64,000 nt of DNA. Source: Agrococcus carbonis. Its GTDB lineage: Bacteria > Actinomycetota > Actinomycetes > Actinomycetales > Microbacteriaceae. The DNA lies in NCBI RefSeq assembly GCF_900104705.1, contig NZ_LT629734.1, forward strand, positions 1,984,001-2,048,000, in the 5' to 3' direction. The notes under the pieces were generated by a model, which ran no database searches, was not told the DNA's origin, and worked only from the letters and a program-made list of their open reading frames with translations. The position numbers and the translations under genes are program-made. Below, piece by piece: positions 8,799 through 18,218 of the stretch; positions within the stretch are counted from its first letter, which is position 1; each line of letters starts with the position of its first letter.

Positions 8799-9065
8799 CC
8801 CTCGCCGGTCGAGGAGCGCGCGGCGCCTCCGCGCTGTCCCCTCGCTGGTCGAGGAGCGCGCGGCCTCCGGCCGCTCGCGTCACGAGACCAGCCGTCCCCT
8901 CGCTGGTCGAGGAGCGCGCGGCCTCCGGCCGCTCGCGTCACGAGACCCGCCGTCCCCTCGCTGGTCGAGGAGCGCGCGGCCTCCGGCCGCTCGCGTCACG
9001 AGACCCAGCCGTTCCCTCGCTGGTCGAGGAGCGCGCGGCCTCCGGCCGCACGCGTCACGAGACCA
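8799..9065. repeat. Tandem REP-like array (five copies)
   Basis: This holds most of the 395-bp gap between the convergent binding-protein and livF genes. The motif GGTCGAGGAGCGCGCGG recurs at 8807, 8847, 8905, 8963 and 9022 (periods 40, 58, 58, 59). Copies 2-5 also share a small internal palindrome (CGGCCTCCGGCCG, last base varying) and end CGCGTCACGAGACC. The ends GGTC...GACC make each unit an imperfect inverted repeat. A diverged copy sits downstream of pcrA (35487-35570). No coding capacity is credible. Confidence 0.88.
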
Positions 9066-9082
9066 TCCGCCGACACAGCGAA

Positions 9083-9112
9083 GGGCCGCCCCGCGCTCTC
9101 GCGGGACGGCCC
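9083..9112 (-). terminator. Terminator hairpin for the liv operon
   Basis: 13-bp stem (9083-9095 / 9100-9112) with one G-T wobble pair and a 4-base loop, 20 bp past the livF stop as read on the - strand. Confidence 0.6.
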
Positions 9113-9132
9113 CGTGCTCTGATGCTGGTCGC

Positions 9133-9957
9133 CTACGGCTGCTCGGCCCGAGGCTCCGCAGCGCGCGCCGCACCGGGCTCCGCCACCGGCTGCGAGGCCG
9201 TACGCGCCTTCTCCTCGACGTCCGTCGCGAGCGTGCCGAGGTAGAGCTGGATGACCTTCGGGTCGTTGAGCATCTCGCGGCCCGTGCCCGTGTACGCATC
9301 CTTGCCCTGGTCGAGCACGTACGCGCGGTGGGCGATCTGCAGGCAGCGGCGCGCGTTCTGCTCGACCATCACGATGGTCACGCCGTGGCTGTTGATCTCG
9401 GCCACGCGCAGGAACGTCTCGTCCTGGCGCACGGGGCTCAGGCCAGCGCTCGGCTCGTCGAGCAGCAGCACCGCGGGGTCCATCATGAGCGCGCGTCCCA
9501 TGGCGACCATCTGCCGCTCGCCGCCCGAGAGGCTGCCGGCGCGCTGCCGGCGGCGCTTCACGAGCTCGGGGAAGAGCGCGGCGACGAACTCGAAGCGCTC
9601 CTTGAACATCTTGGGCTGCTGGAAGAGCCCCATCTCGAGGTTCTCCTCGATCGTGAGCGAGGGGAACACGTTGTTGTTCTGCGGCACCATGCCGACGCCC
9701 TTGGCGACGAGCCTGTCGGCCTTCAGGCCGGTGATGTCCTCGCCGCGCAGCTGCACGCCGCCGCCGCGGATGTTCACCTGGCCGAAGACGGCCTTCAGCA
9801 GCGTCGACTTGCCGGCGCCGTTCGGACCGATGATGCCGATCAGGTCGCCCTGCCGCGCGACGATCGAGCAGCCGTTGAGGATGTTGACCCCCGGCAGGTA
9901 GCCCGCGACGAGATCCGTCGTCTCGAGCACCGTGGTGGCCGTCGTGGTGTCGGTCAT
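9133..9957 (-). CDS. livF: LivF-type ABC transporter ATPase
   Basis: 274 residues, the second ATPase of a branched-chain amino-acid (HAAT) importer. Walker A is GPNGAGKST (about residues 43-51), the Q-loop lies at MVPQNNNVFPSLT, the signature is LSGGERQ and Walker B is AVLLLDEPSAGLSP. The start ATG (9957) overlaps the livG stop (ATGA); a much longer open frame 5' is a shadow of livG. The C-terminus carries an Ala/Glu-rich extension of about 25 residues. Confidence 0.93.
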   Translation of the reverse strand: MTDTTTATTVLETTDLVAGYLPGVNILNGCSIVARQGDLIGIIGPNGAGKSTLLKAVFGQVNIRGGGVQLRGEDITGLKADRLVAKGVGMVPQNNNVFPSLTIEENLEMGLFQQPKMFKERFEFVAALFPELVKRRRQRAGSLSGGERQMVAMGRALMMDPAVLLLDEPSAGLSPVRQDETFLRVAEINSHGVTIVMVEQNARRCLQIAHRAYVLDQGKDAYTGTGREMLNDPKVIQLYLGTLATDVEEKARTASQPVAEPGAARAAEPRAEQP

Positions 9958-10940
9958 CGCTCGCCCTCCCGGTCGGCGTCCGTGCGGGCGTCGGCCGACG
10001 CATCCGTCGTCGTGCCCTGAGCGTCGGAAGGCTCGGGCTCGACCTCGGACGCGGCCTCCTCGTGGATCTGCGCGACCTGCTGGCCCGTGAGCGTGCCGAG
10101 GTCGGTGTCGTGGTGGGCGCCGAGGTAGGCGTCGACGACGGCCTGGTTCTGCATGATCGTCTCGGGCGGGCCCTCGGCGACGATGCGGCCCTCGGCCATG
10201 ACGATCACCCAGTCGGAGATGTGGCGCACCATGTGCATGTCGTGCTCGACGAAGAGCACCGTCATGCCCTCCTCCTTGAGGCCGAGCACGTGGTCGAGCA
10301 GCGACTGCGTGAGCGCCGGGTTGACGCCGGCCATCGGCTCGTCGAGCATCACGAGCGTGGGGTCGCTCATGAGCGCGCGCGCCATCTCGAGCAGCTTGCG
10401 CTGGCCGCCCGAGAGCGAGGCCGCGTAGTCCTCGCGCTTCGCATCGAGCTTGAAGCGCGCGAGCAGGGTGTCGGCCTTGACGGTGTTCGCCTCCTCCTGG
10501 GCCTTCCACAGCGGCCTGAGGATCGCGGCGAAGATGCCCTCGCCGCGCTGATCGCGGGCGCCGAGCAGCATGTTCTGCAGCACGGTGAGGCGGCCGAGCG
10601 ACTTCGTCAGCTGGAACGTGCGCACCATGCCGCGGCGGGCCACCTTGTGGCTCGGCATGTGGGCGAGCGACTGCCCCTCGAACGACCAGCGGCCCTTGTT
10701 GGGCCGGTCGAAGCCGGTGAGCAGGTTGAAGAACGTCGTCTTGCCGGCGCCGTTCGGGCCGATGAGGGCCGTGATCGCACCGCGCGGGATCTCGACGTGC
10801 TCGACGTCGACGGCCGTGAGGCCGCCGAACTGCCGCACGACGCCGTCGGCCACGACGATCGGGTCGACCTTCTTGCAGCCGGGGCCGACGGTGCCGTCGA
10901 CGAGCGGGTGCGTCTGGGGAGGCGTGGTCGTCTCAGACAT
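9954..10940 (-). CDS. livG: LivG-type ABC transporter ATPase
   Basis: 328 residues. The LivG signs are GPNGAGKTTFFNLLTGF, RTFQLTKSL (Q-loop region), SLSGGQRKLLEMARAL and VMLDEPMAGVNP, plus the D-loop and H-switch FVEHDMH. An N-terminal extension of about 28 residues and an acidic C-terminal tail of about 50 residues lie outside the ATPase core. It overlaps livM by 8 bp upstream and livF by 4 bp downstream. Confidence 0.94.
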   Translation of the reverse strand: MSETTTPPQTHPLVDGTVGPGCKKVDPIVVADGVVRQFGGLTAVDVEHVEIPRGAITALIGPNGAGKTTFFNLLTGFDRPNKGRWSFEGQSLAHMPSHKVARRGMVRTFQLTKSLGRLTVLQNMLLGARDQRGEGIFAAILRPLWKAQEEANTVKADTLLARFKLDAKREDYAASLSGGQRKLLEMARALMSDPTLVMLDEPMAGVNPALTQSLLDHVLGLKEEGMTVLFVEHDMHMVRHISDWVIVMAEGRIVAEGPPETIMQNQAVVDAYLGAHHDTDLGTLTGQQVAQIHEEAASEVEPEPSDAQGTTTDASADARTDADREGER

Positions 10941-11949
10941 TGAACGACAGCTCCTTCTTGTTGCCGAGGATGCCCTGTGGTCTGAAGATCACGAGGGCCA
11001 TGAGGGCGAGGCCGACGAGCACGAAGCGGATCTGCCCCGCCTGCGACCCGGACATGTCGCCGAAGATGCCGGTCTGGTGCAGCAGGTTGATGATGCCGCC
11101 GGTGAAGGCGAGCAGCACCCAGAAGAGCACCGAGCCGAGCAGCGGGCCGAAGACCGTCGCCGCGCCGCCGAGCAGCAGCGCCGTCCAGATGTAGAAGGTC
11201 ATCGTGGTGGCGAAGTTGTCGGGCTGCACCGCGCGGGGGAGCACGAACATCACGCCGGCGAGTCCGCCCATGACGCCGCCGAGCACGAGCGCCTGCATCT
11301 TGTAGCCGTAGACGTTCTTGCCGAGCGAGCGCACCGCGTCCTCGTCCTCGCGGATGCCCTTGATGACGCGCCCCCACGGGCTGCGCATGAGGAGCCAGAC
11401 GAGCAGGAGCGCGACGATCACGAGCGACCACGCGACGATGCGCACCCACGTGTCGTACGCTGTCGCCGTCCACGGGCCGAAGCCGTACGTGCCGCCCGAG
11501 AGCGGGTTCATCGCGGTGAAGTCGCCCTTGAAGTCCTGCCCTCGCAGGCCCTGCGATCCGCCCGTGACGGCCGTGAGATCCTGCGTGCGCACCGTGAAGC
11601 GGATGATCTCCGCCGCCGCGATCGTCACGATCGCGAGGTAGTCGCCCCGCAGGCGCAGGGTCGGGATGCCGAGCACGAGGCCGAAGGCGACCGCGGCCGC
11701 GACCGCGACGAGGATCGCGACGAGGAACGACAGCCACGCCGGCCAGCCGAGCGTCGCCGTCGGGTCGGCCTGCATGGTGAAGATCGCGAACGCGTAGGCG
11801 CCCACGGCCATGAAGGCCGCCTGCCCGAAGTTGAGCAGGCCCGAGTAGCCGAAGTGCACGTTGAGGCCGATGGTCGCGAGCGCGAACGCGGCGGTCGTCG
11901 GCGAGAGGATCTCCGCTGCCGAGGAGTTGAGCACGCTGAGGAAGTCCAT
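10933..11949 (-). CDS. livM: LivM-type ABC transporter permease
   Basis: 338 residues, polytopic membrane protein. The LivM hallmarks are GLNVHFGYSGLLNFGQAAFMAVGAY near the N-terminus and GRVIKGIREDEDAVRSLG, the cytoplasmic coupling loop that contacts the ATPases. It ends IFRPQGILG. ATG 11949 lies 1 base after the livH stop, with AAAGGA inside the end of livH as SD. An upstream in-frame ATG at 11970 would extend into livH and adds non-family residues. Confidence 0.93.
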   Translation of the reverse strand: MDFLSVLNSSAAEILSPTTAAFALATIGLNVHFGYSGLLNFGQAAFMAVGAYAFAIFTMQADPTATLGWPAWLSFLVAILVAVAAAVAFGLVLGIPTLRLRGDYLAIVTIAAAEIIRFTVRTQDLTAVTGGSQGLRGQDFKGDFTAMNPLSGGTYGFGPWTATAYDTWVRIVAWSLVIVALLLVWLLMRSPWGRVIKGIREDEDAVRSLGKNVYGYKMQALVLGGVMGGLAGVMFVLPRAVQPDNFATTMTFYIWTALLLGGAATVFGPLLGSVLFWVLLAFTGGIINLLHQTGIFGDMSGSQAGQIRFVLVGLALMALVIFRPQGILGNKKELSFNV

Positions 11950-11950
11950 G

Positions 11951-13393
11951 TCAGCCGATCCTTTCCGCACGTCCGAGGATGCCCTGCGGTCGGAACAGCA
12001 GCACCAGGATGAGCACCAGCAGCGCCACCGCGTAGCGGAGGTCGGGTGCGAGGAAGAGCGTCGACAGCTCGGTCGTGAGGCCGATGAGCACGGCGCCGAC
12101 GAGCGCGCCGAACGCGCTGCCGAGGCCGCCGAGCGTCACGCCCGCGAACAGCAGCAGCAGGATCGTGAAGCCGACGTCCCACTTGATGTTCGCGCCGATG
12201 AAGTAGGTGTAGAGGATGCCGGCGCCGCCGGTGAGGATGCCCGCGAGCACCCAGACGATGCGGATGACGCGGTCGACGTCGATGCCGGATGCGGCGGCGA
12301 GGCCCGCGTTGTCGCTCACGGCGCGCGTGGCCTTGCCGATGCGGGTGCGGGTGAGGAAGTAGCCCACGCCCAGCAGCACCACGATCGCGATGCCGGTCGA
12401 GACGAGGTTCGAGACGGTCATGTTGACCGGCCCGACCTGCACGATGGCGCCGCGGCTCACGGCGAGCTGCTCGGTGCCGCCGCCGATGAGGAACTGGTAG
12501 AAGTACCGCAGCGCGATCGAGAGGCCGATCGTGACGATGAGCACCTGCACGAGGCCCACGCGCCGGCGACGCAGCGGCTTGAAGATCGCCGCGTCGTGGA
12601 ACCAGCCGAAGACCGCGGCCGCGACGAGGGTCAGCGTCGCCGCGATCCACACGGGCCACGCGAGCAGCGTCGTGAAGGCGTAGAAGACGATGCCGCCGAA
12701 GGTCAGCATCTCGCCGTGCGCGAAGTTGTTGACGCCCGTGGTGCCGAAGATCAGCGTGATGCCGATCGCGGCGAGCGCGAGCAGCAGGCCGAAGTTGAGG
12801 CCCGAGATGATGCGGGCGAGCACCTGCGAGCCGAGGTCGTTCGACCGGGCGCCGGTGTCGGCGCCGGGCTCGGTCGAGCCGCCGCCGCCCGTACCGGGGT
12901 CGGTGCCGCCGGTGCCGCCGGTGCCGCCCTCGCCGCCCGTGCCGGTGTTGCCGCCGGTGCCGCCGCCGGTGCCGCCCGACCCGCCGCCGCCCGCGCCGAG
13001 CGGGAAGAGCACGCCCTGCGACGTCGCGCGCGTGAGCTCGAGCTCGCGGCTCTCGAAGGAGGCATCGCGCAGCGAGACCCCCTCGGGGAGCGTCGCGGTG
13101 TCGATCGAGACGGTGTACGTGCCGGCGCCCGGCACCTCGACGGCCCAGCGGCCGTCGGCGCCCGTGGCGACGGTCTCGTCGACCCCTTCGCCGCTCACCG
13201 TGATCTCGACGCCCTCGAGCGGGGTCTGGCCGTCGCGCACGACGCCGTTGAACCCGTAGCCGCTGGGGTCGGTCTGTGGCAGGGGGGTCGCCGCTGCCGA
13301 GGCCGCCCCTCCGGCGGCCAACGCGATCGCGGCGAGAGCGACGGCGATGGCGCGCCGCAGCCCTCTCCGTCGAGGTCTGCTGGACGTCTTCAC
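11951..13393 (-). CDS. livH: LivH-type permease with N-terminal extracellular carboxypeptidase-regulatory-like domain
   Basis: 480 residues against about 290-310 for a plain LivH. Residues 1-35 look like a signal peptide. Residues about 43-125 form a beta-sandwich-like module (GYGFNGVVRDG, LEGVEITVSGEG, GADGRWAVEVPGAGTYTVSID) of the carboxypeptidase-regulatory/SpaA-like type. Residues about 130-188 are a Gly/Thr/Ser linker. The permease follows: GLLLALAAIGITLIFGTTGVNNFAHGE and the C-terminal LFRPQGILG. GTG 13393 is preceded by GGAGGA. The extra domain should face outward, perhaps to contact the binding lipoprotein or the wall; this is inference. Confidence 0.88.
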   Translation of the reverse strand: MKTSSRPRRRGLRRAIAVALAAIALAAGGAASAAATPLPQTDPSGYGFNGVVRDGQTPLEGVEITVSGEGVDETVATGADGRWAVEVPGAGTYTVSIDTATLPEGVSLRDASFESRELELTRATSQGVLFPLGAGGGGSGGTGGGTGGNTGTGGEGGTGGTGGTDPGTGGGGSTEPGADTGARSNDLGSQVLARIISGLNFGLLLALAAIGITLIFGTTGVNNFAHGEMLTFGGIVFYAFTTLLAWPVWIAATLTLVAAAVFGWFHDAAIFKPLRRRRVGLVQVLIVTIGLSIALRYFYQFLIGGGTEQLAVSRGAIVQVGPVNMTVSNLVSTGIAIVVLLGVGYFLTRTRIGKATRAVSDNAGLAAASGIDVDRVIRIVWVLAGILTGGAGILYTYFIGANIKWDVGFTILLLLFAGVTLGGLGSAFGALVGAVLIGLTTELSTLFLAPDLRYAVALLVLILVLLFRPQGILGRAERIG

Positions 13394-13555
13394 ATGTCCT
13401 CCATGTCGGCGGGCATCGTTGCCCTGGGAATGCCGTGTGCAGGTTGCCCGTTACATCGGTGGTGACACAGTAGCGGCCGCTCACGCCCGCTCGCGTCCAA
13501 TTCGATGCCAGCGGTGGCGAGAACGCCAGGATGCCGCGGGACCGTTACCGAATAG

Positions 13556-15079
<1,524 letters not shown>

Positions 15080-15130
15080 CCGCTCGCGCCCCGCGGGCGC
15101 GTCGCGTCGCGCGCTCGCGTGCGCTTCGCT

Positions 15131-15196
15131 GAGGGGTAACCGTGCGCCCGAGGGGTAGCGGCGCGCGGTTCCCTGACGGGCGCTCCGCTACCCCTC
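15131..15196. repeat. Left copy of palindromic direct repeat bracketing the nuclease-like gene
   Basis: A 66-bp element beginning GAGGGGTA (15131-15138) and ending TACCCCTC (15189-15196), an exact 8-bp terminal inversion. A further 12-bp inverted pair lies at 15149-15160 / 15186-15197. It aligns without gaps to 16238-16303 (52 of 66 columns identical by hand count). It lies 43 bp beyond the stop of the gene it brackets. Confidence 0.8.
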
Positions 15197-15239
15197 GCCG
15201 CGCTTGCCGGGCGTGCGGCGATCGGCGGCGCGCGCTCGC

Positions 15240-16139
15240 TCACCAGCCGGGCAGCAGCGCGGAGCGCACAGGCACGTCGTGCGCGGCGAGCAGCCGGCCG
15301 AGCATCAGCGGACGCTGCGCGGCATCCCACATCCAGTGGAGCGTGTCGATGTGCTCGCGGAGCGCGTCGTCGCGGCGCTTCTCCTCGATGACGGCGTCGA
15401 CCGGCTGCACGCCGTTCGCGTCGGCGATCACGCCGTACTTCCACGCGCCGTCGAACTCCCCGCCCAGTGGCCGTCGCCCCGGCCGCTCCCAGAGGAAGTC
15501 GGGGAAGCGCGCGCCGAGGCGCGTCAGCACCCGCACCTGCAACTGCGGCGGCGGCGCGCCCACCCGATGGATCGCGACCCGGCTCCACGACTCGCCGACC
15601 GACCCGGCGAGCGGGTCGGCGAAGCCGATCGCCCACGCCGCGCGTCGCCGGCCGCGCGGGCCCTGGCGACCGAGCGCATCCGTCACCTCGTCCTTCGTGA
15701 CGACCTCGAGCCGCAGCGCCCAGTCGAGGGCGCTGACCGCGTCGACCTGCCGCCCGACGCGCGCCAGGTGCGCGAGCGCGTACGCCGGGGTGCAGCGCGC
15801 GATCCCGTCCTCGCGCACGATGTCGGCGTCGGCGACGGCCACGTGGGAGTTGCGCACGCCGGCGAGCACGCCCGGCATGTTGGGGTCGCCGATCGTGAAG
15901 ACGTCGGAGGGGCGCCCGTGCGGTGCGCCCGCGAGGGCGAGCGCGGACTCGCGGGCGAAGATCGCGTCCGGCCGCGCGGCCGCGACCGCCCGCACCCGCA
16001 GCACGTGGCGGGCCTCGTGCGTGAGTGCCTCGGCCGCCGCGCGATCGACGTAGATGCCACGGCGGACGCGCAGCAGCGACGGGTCGTGCCGGGCGCGTGC
16101 CGGGTCGGCGTCGCTCGCGGGGATCAGGTCGAGGGCCAT
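15240..16139 (-). CDS. AbiEi-like wHTH / PD-(D/E)XK nuclease-like protein
   Basis: 299 residues. The N-terminal half resembles AbiEi-type antitoxin/transcription-regulator proteins (LLRVRRGIYVD, FARESALALAG, RVGRQVDAVSALD). The C-terminal half has the layout of DUF559/Vsr-like endonucleases: GESWSR, then PDFLWE, GGEFDG, KYG, and later EEKRRDDALREH and LHWMWD, giving candidate catalytic acids E-D-E-D plus K. Large paralogous families of this kind occur in actinobacteria with unknown function. No toxin gene sits beside it. Both sides carry a copy of the same 66-bp palindromic repeat, hinting at mobility. ATG 16139 gives MALDLIPASD. Confidence 0.72.
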   Translation of the reverse strand: MALDLIPASDADPARARHDPSLLRVRRGIYVDRAAAEALTHEARHVLRVRAVAAARPDAIFARESALALAGAPHGRPSDVFTIGDPNMPGVLAGVRNSHVAVADADIVREDGIARCTPAYALAHLARVGRQVDAVSALDWALRLEVVTKDEVTDALGRQGPRGRRRAAWAIGFADPLAGSVGESWSRVAIHRVGAPPPQLQVRVLTRLGARFPDFLWERPGRRPLGGEFDGAWKYGVIADANGVQPVDAVIEEKRRDDALREHIDTLHWMWDAAQRPLMLGRLLAAHDVPVRSALLPGW

Positions 16140-16237
16140 GCGCGCATGATCGGCGATAGCCGGGCGCGATCGCGCGCAGCACCCGACGCGCTGTGGACGG
16201 CCAGGCGGGCGCGCGCCGAGCGGCTCGTCGCGTCGGC

Positions 16238-16303
16238 GAGGGGTAGCCGCGCGCCCGAGGGGGAGCGGCGCGCAGCTACCCCTTGGGCGGAGCGCTACCT
16301 CTC
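16238..16303. repeat. Right copy of palindromic direct repeat bracketing the nuclease-like gene
   Basis: Begins GAGGGGTA (16238-16245) and ends TACCTCTC (16296-16303). Compared with the left copy, several differences are paired: AACCG/CGGTT in the left copy becomes TAGC/GCTA here, so the ability to fold is conserved while the bases change. It lies about 100 bp upstream of the nuclease-like gene start. Confidence 0.8.
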
Positions 16304-16344
16304 GGCTGGAAGGGGCGGGGAACTGGGTGTTGCGGGACGCGAAG

Positions 16345-16384
16345 ACGCGATATATCGTGAGTGCCACAGACGCGATATATCGCG
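16345..16384 (+). promoter_or_regulatory. Twin palindromic operator for the DUF4097-PadR operon
   Basis: CGATATATCG occurs at 16348-16357 and again at 16373-16382, centres 25 bp apart; the second extends to a perfect 14-bp palindrome CGCGATATATCGCG. A -10-like TATCGT overlaps the first box. These are the only AT-rich bases for hundreds of bp and they sit just upstream of an operon encoding a PadR repressor, so they are its probable autoregulatory sites. Confidence 0.72.
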
Positions 16385-16429
16385 AGAGGGCGCCGCCGGG
16401 GCGTCCCGGCAGGAGGCGAGGGAGCCAGC

Positions 16430-17335
16430 ATGGACCAGCAGCGGGACGGCGGCGCGGGCTACGGCGCGCGCGGCGAGGGGTGGCCGGGCGACGAGACGCC
16501 CCGCAGCGCATCCGGGGCGAGCGCCTCGGGCGCCGACAGCATCACCGAGCGGTGGACGGTGCGCGAGGGCGAGAGCCGGGTCATCGACCTGGATGCGGTG
16601 ACGGCGCTGCGCGTCGGCATCGTCGGGGGCTCGGTCGACATCGTCGGCCACGACGAGCCGACCGCGCGCGTCGAGGTGCACCGCGTCGAGGGCCGCGACC
16701 TCACGGTCACGCTCGAGCGCGGGCGCCTCTCGATCGCGCATCCGAGGGTGAGCTGGGACGACGTGTGGGAGTCGGTGAAGGCCCTCGTGGGCGTCCGCGC
16801 CCGCGTCGAGCTGAGCATCGTCGTGCCCCGGCAGGTCGCCCTGTCGCTCGGCCAGGTGAGCGCATCCGCCCTCGTGTCGGGCCTGAGCGCGAGCAGCAGC
16901 CTGAGCACCGTCTCGGGGCCGCTGCAGATCGAGTCGCACCGCGGCGACCTCGACCTCAACACCGTCTCGGGCGACGTGGAGGTCTCCGGCGGCGCCGGCC
17001 GGCTCTCGGTCCACGGCGTCTCGGCGAGCGTGACCGCGTCGGGCGAGCTGCGCGAGATCGGCATCGACACCGTGAGCGGCGAGGTGCTGCTCGACGTGCA
17101 CGGCTCGCCGCGCGCGCTCTCGGCCAACTCGGTCTCGGGCGACATCACCGTGCGGCTCGATGCCGGGCAGGGCGTGCGGGCGACGACGCGCACCGTCTCG
17201 GGCCGCGGCACGATCGCCGGCCGGGCGATGCCCAAGCGCGGCGGCAGCGAGACGATCGACGGCACGAACGCGTTCGCGCTCTCGGCCAACACCGTCTCGG
17301 GCGACGTCACGGTCGTGCGACGGGGCGAGTCATGA
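16430..17335 (+). CDS. DUF4097 beta-helix-type protein
   Basis: 301 residues. A disordered Gly/Ser/Ala head (about 1-40) is followed by short repeating strands with the signature TVSGDV / SVSGDITV / VSGEVLL, typical of the DUF4097 family of putative adhesin-like beta-solenoid proteins. There is no obvious signal peptide or membrane segment. ATG 16430 is preceded by GGAGG (16412-16416) and GGGAG; the longer frame to 16361 would start inside the operator. Its stop overlaps the PadR start (ATGA). Pairing of DUF4097 with PadR is common in actinobacteria and suggests an envelope-stress or sensing role, not proven. Confidence 0.85.
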   Translation: MDQQRDGGAGYGARGEGWPGDETPRSASGASASGADSITERWTVREGESRVIDLDAVTALRVGIVGGSVDIVGHDEPTARVEVHRVEGRDLTVTLERGRLSIAHPRVSWDDVWESVKALVGVRARVELSIVVPRQVALSLGQVSASALVSGLSASSSLSTVSGPLQIESHRGDLDLNTVSGDVEVSGGAGRLSVHGVSASVTASGELREIGIDTVSGEVLLDVHGSPRALSANSVSGDITVRLDAGQGVRATTRTVSGRGTIAGRAMPKRGGSETIDGTNAFALSANTVSGDVTVVRRGES

Positions 17336-18090
17336 CGCCCGTGTTCGGCCACGGCGCGCTGCGCCTCTACCTCCTGAGCCTGCTCGCCGAGGCGCCGCGC
17401 CACGGCTACGAGCTCATGCAGGCGCTCGAGCAGCGCTTCGGCGGCACGTACTCGCCGAGCGCGGGCACGATCTACCCGCGGCTCGCGAAGCTCGAGGAGG
17501 AGGGGCTCGTCACGAAGGCCGTCGAGGGCCGCAAGGCGACGTACGCGATCACCGACGCCGGCCGGGCCGAGCTCGCGGGGCGCGAGGGTGAGCTGCGCGA
17601 CCTCGAGAGCGAGATCACCGACTCGGTGCGGCGGATGGCCTCGGACGTGCGCGCGGGGGTGCGGAGCGCCATGCAGGCGCTGCGGGCCGACCTCGCGGCG
17701 GCCGAGCGCGACGCGCGGCGCACGCCCGCGTCGGCGCCGCATCCGCCCCGGCCATCGACGCCGTCGACGCCGACGCCGTCGGCGCCCGACGCCGCGCGGC
17801 CGAGCGCGACGTCCGGGGCCGCGGTGCCTCCGGCCGAGCCGTGGCCGCACGCCGAGGCCCCGTGGCGCTCGCACGACAGCACGGGGGCGGATGCGCGGCA
17901 TCCGGGCGAGCGGGCCGCGGCGCGCATGGCGGTCCACGACATCGACCTCGCGCTGACCGACTTCCGGCAGCGCGTGCGCGAGGCGGCGCGCGCATCCGGC
18001 GGCGAGCACATGACGACGGCGAAGGCCGCGACCGTGCGCGACGAGCTCGAGGCCGCGCTCCTGCGGATCAAGAGCGTGCTCGGCGGGTGA
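17332..18090 (+). CDS. PadR-family transcriptional regulator
   Basis: 252 residues. The N-terminal winged helix is clear: LRLYLLSLLAEAPRHGYELMQALEQRF, SAGTIYPRLAKLEEEGLV, then the wing KATYAITDAGRAEL. The middle (about 130-190) is a Pro/Ser/Thr-rich linker. The C-terminal 70 residues form charged helices that may serve for dimerisation. ATG 17332 overlaps the DUF4097 stop (ATGA), so the repressor is made with its partner and probably acts at the CGATATATCG boxes upstream. Confidence 0.92.
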   Translation: MTPVFGHGALRLYLLSLLAEAPRHGYELMQALEQRFGGTYSPSAGTIYPRLAKLEEEGLVTKAVEGRKATYAITDAGRAELAGREGELRDLESEITDSVRRMASDVRAGVRSAMQALRADLAAAERDARRTPASAPHPPRPSTPSTPTPSAPDAARPSATSGAAVPPAEPWPHAEAPWRSHDSTGADARHPGERAAARMAVHDIDLALTDFRQRVREAARASGGEHMTTAKAATVRDELEAALLRIKSVLGG

Positions 18091-18206
18091 GCCCGGCGCC
18101 GTCGCCCGCGCGACGTCCGCGCGGCAGCGGCGGCGCCGCGCTCGCGCCCGAGCCCCTCGCAGGAGCTGCCCGCGCCGCCCTGGGCGGTCTCGTGGGAAGG
18201 CGGCGA

Positions 18207-18212
18207 TAGGCT
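18207..18212 (+). promoter_or_regulatory. -10 element TAGGCT, leaderless guaB3 transcript
   Basis: The last T is 7 positions before the G of GTG 18219, so the predicted first transcribed base is the start codon itself. No SD lies in between. Confidence 0.6.
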
Positions 18213-18218
18213 GGCAGC

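Noticed and set aside
8799..9065. CRISPR array
   Set aside because: The units are contiguous with no unique spacers, the period is 40-59 bp with palindromes inside the unit, and no cas gene is present.
15131..16303. Toxin-antitoxin locus around the AbiEi-like gene
   Set aside because: No AbiEii-type nucleotidyltransferase toxin or any second small gene is adjacent; the protein instead has its own nuclease-like C-terminus.
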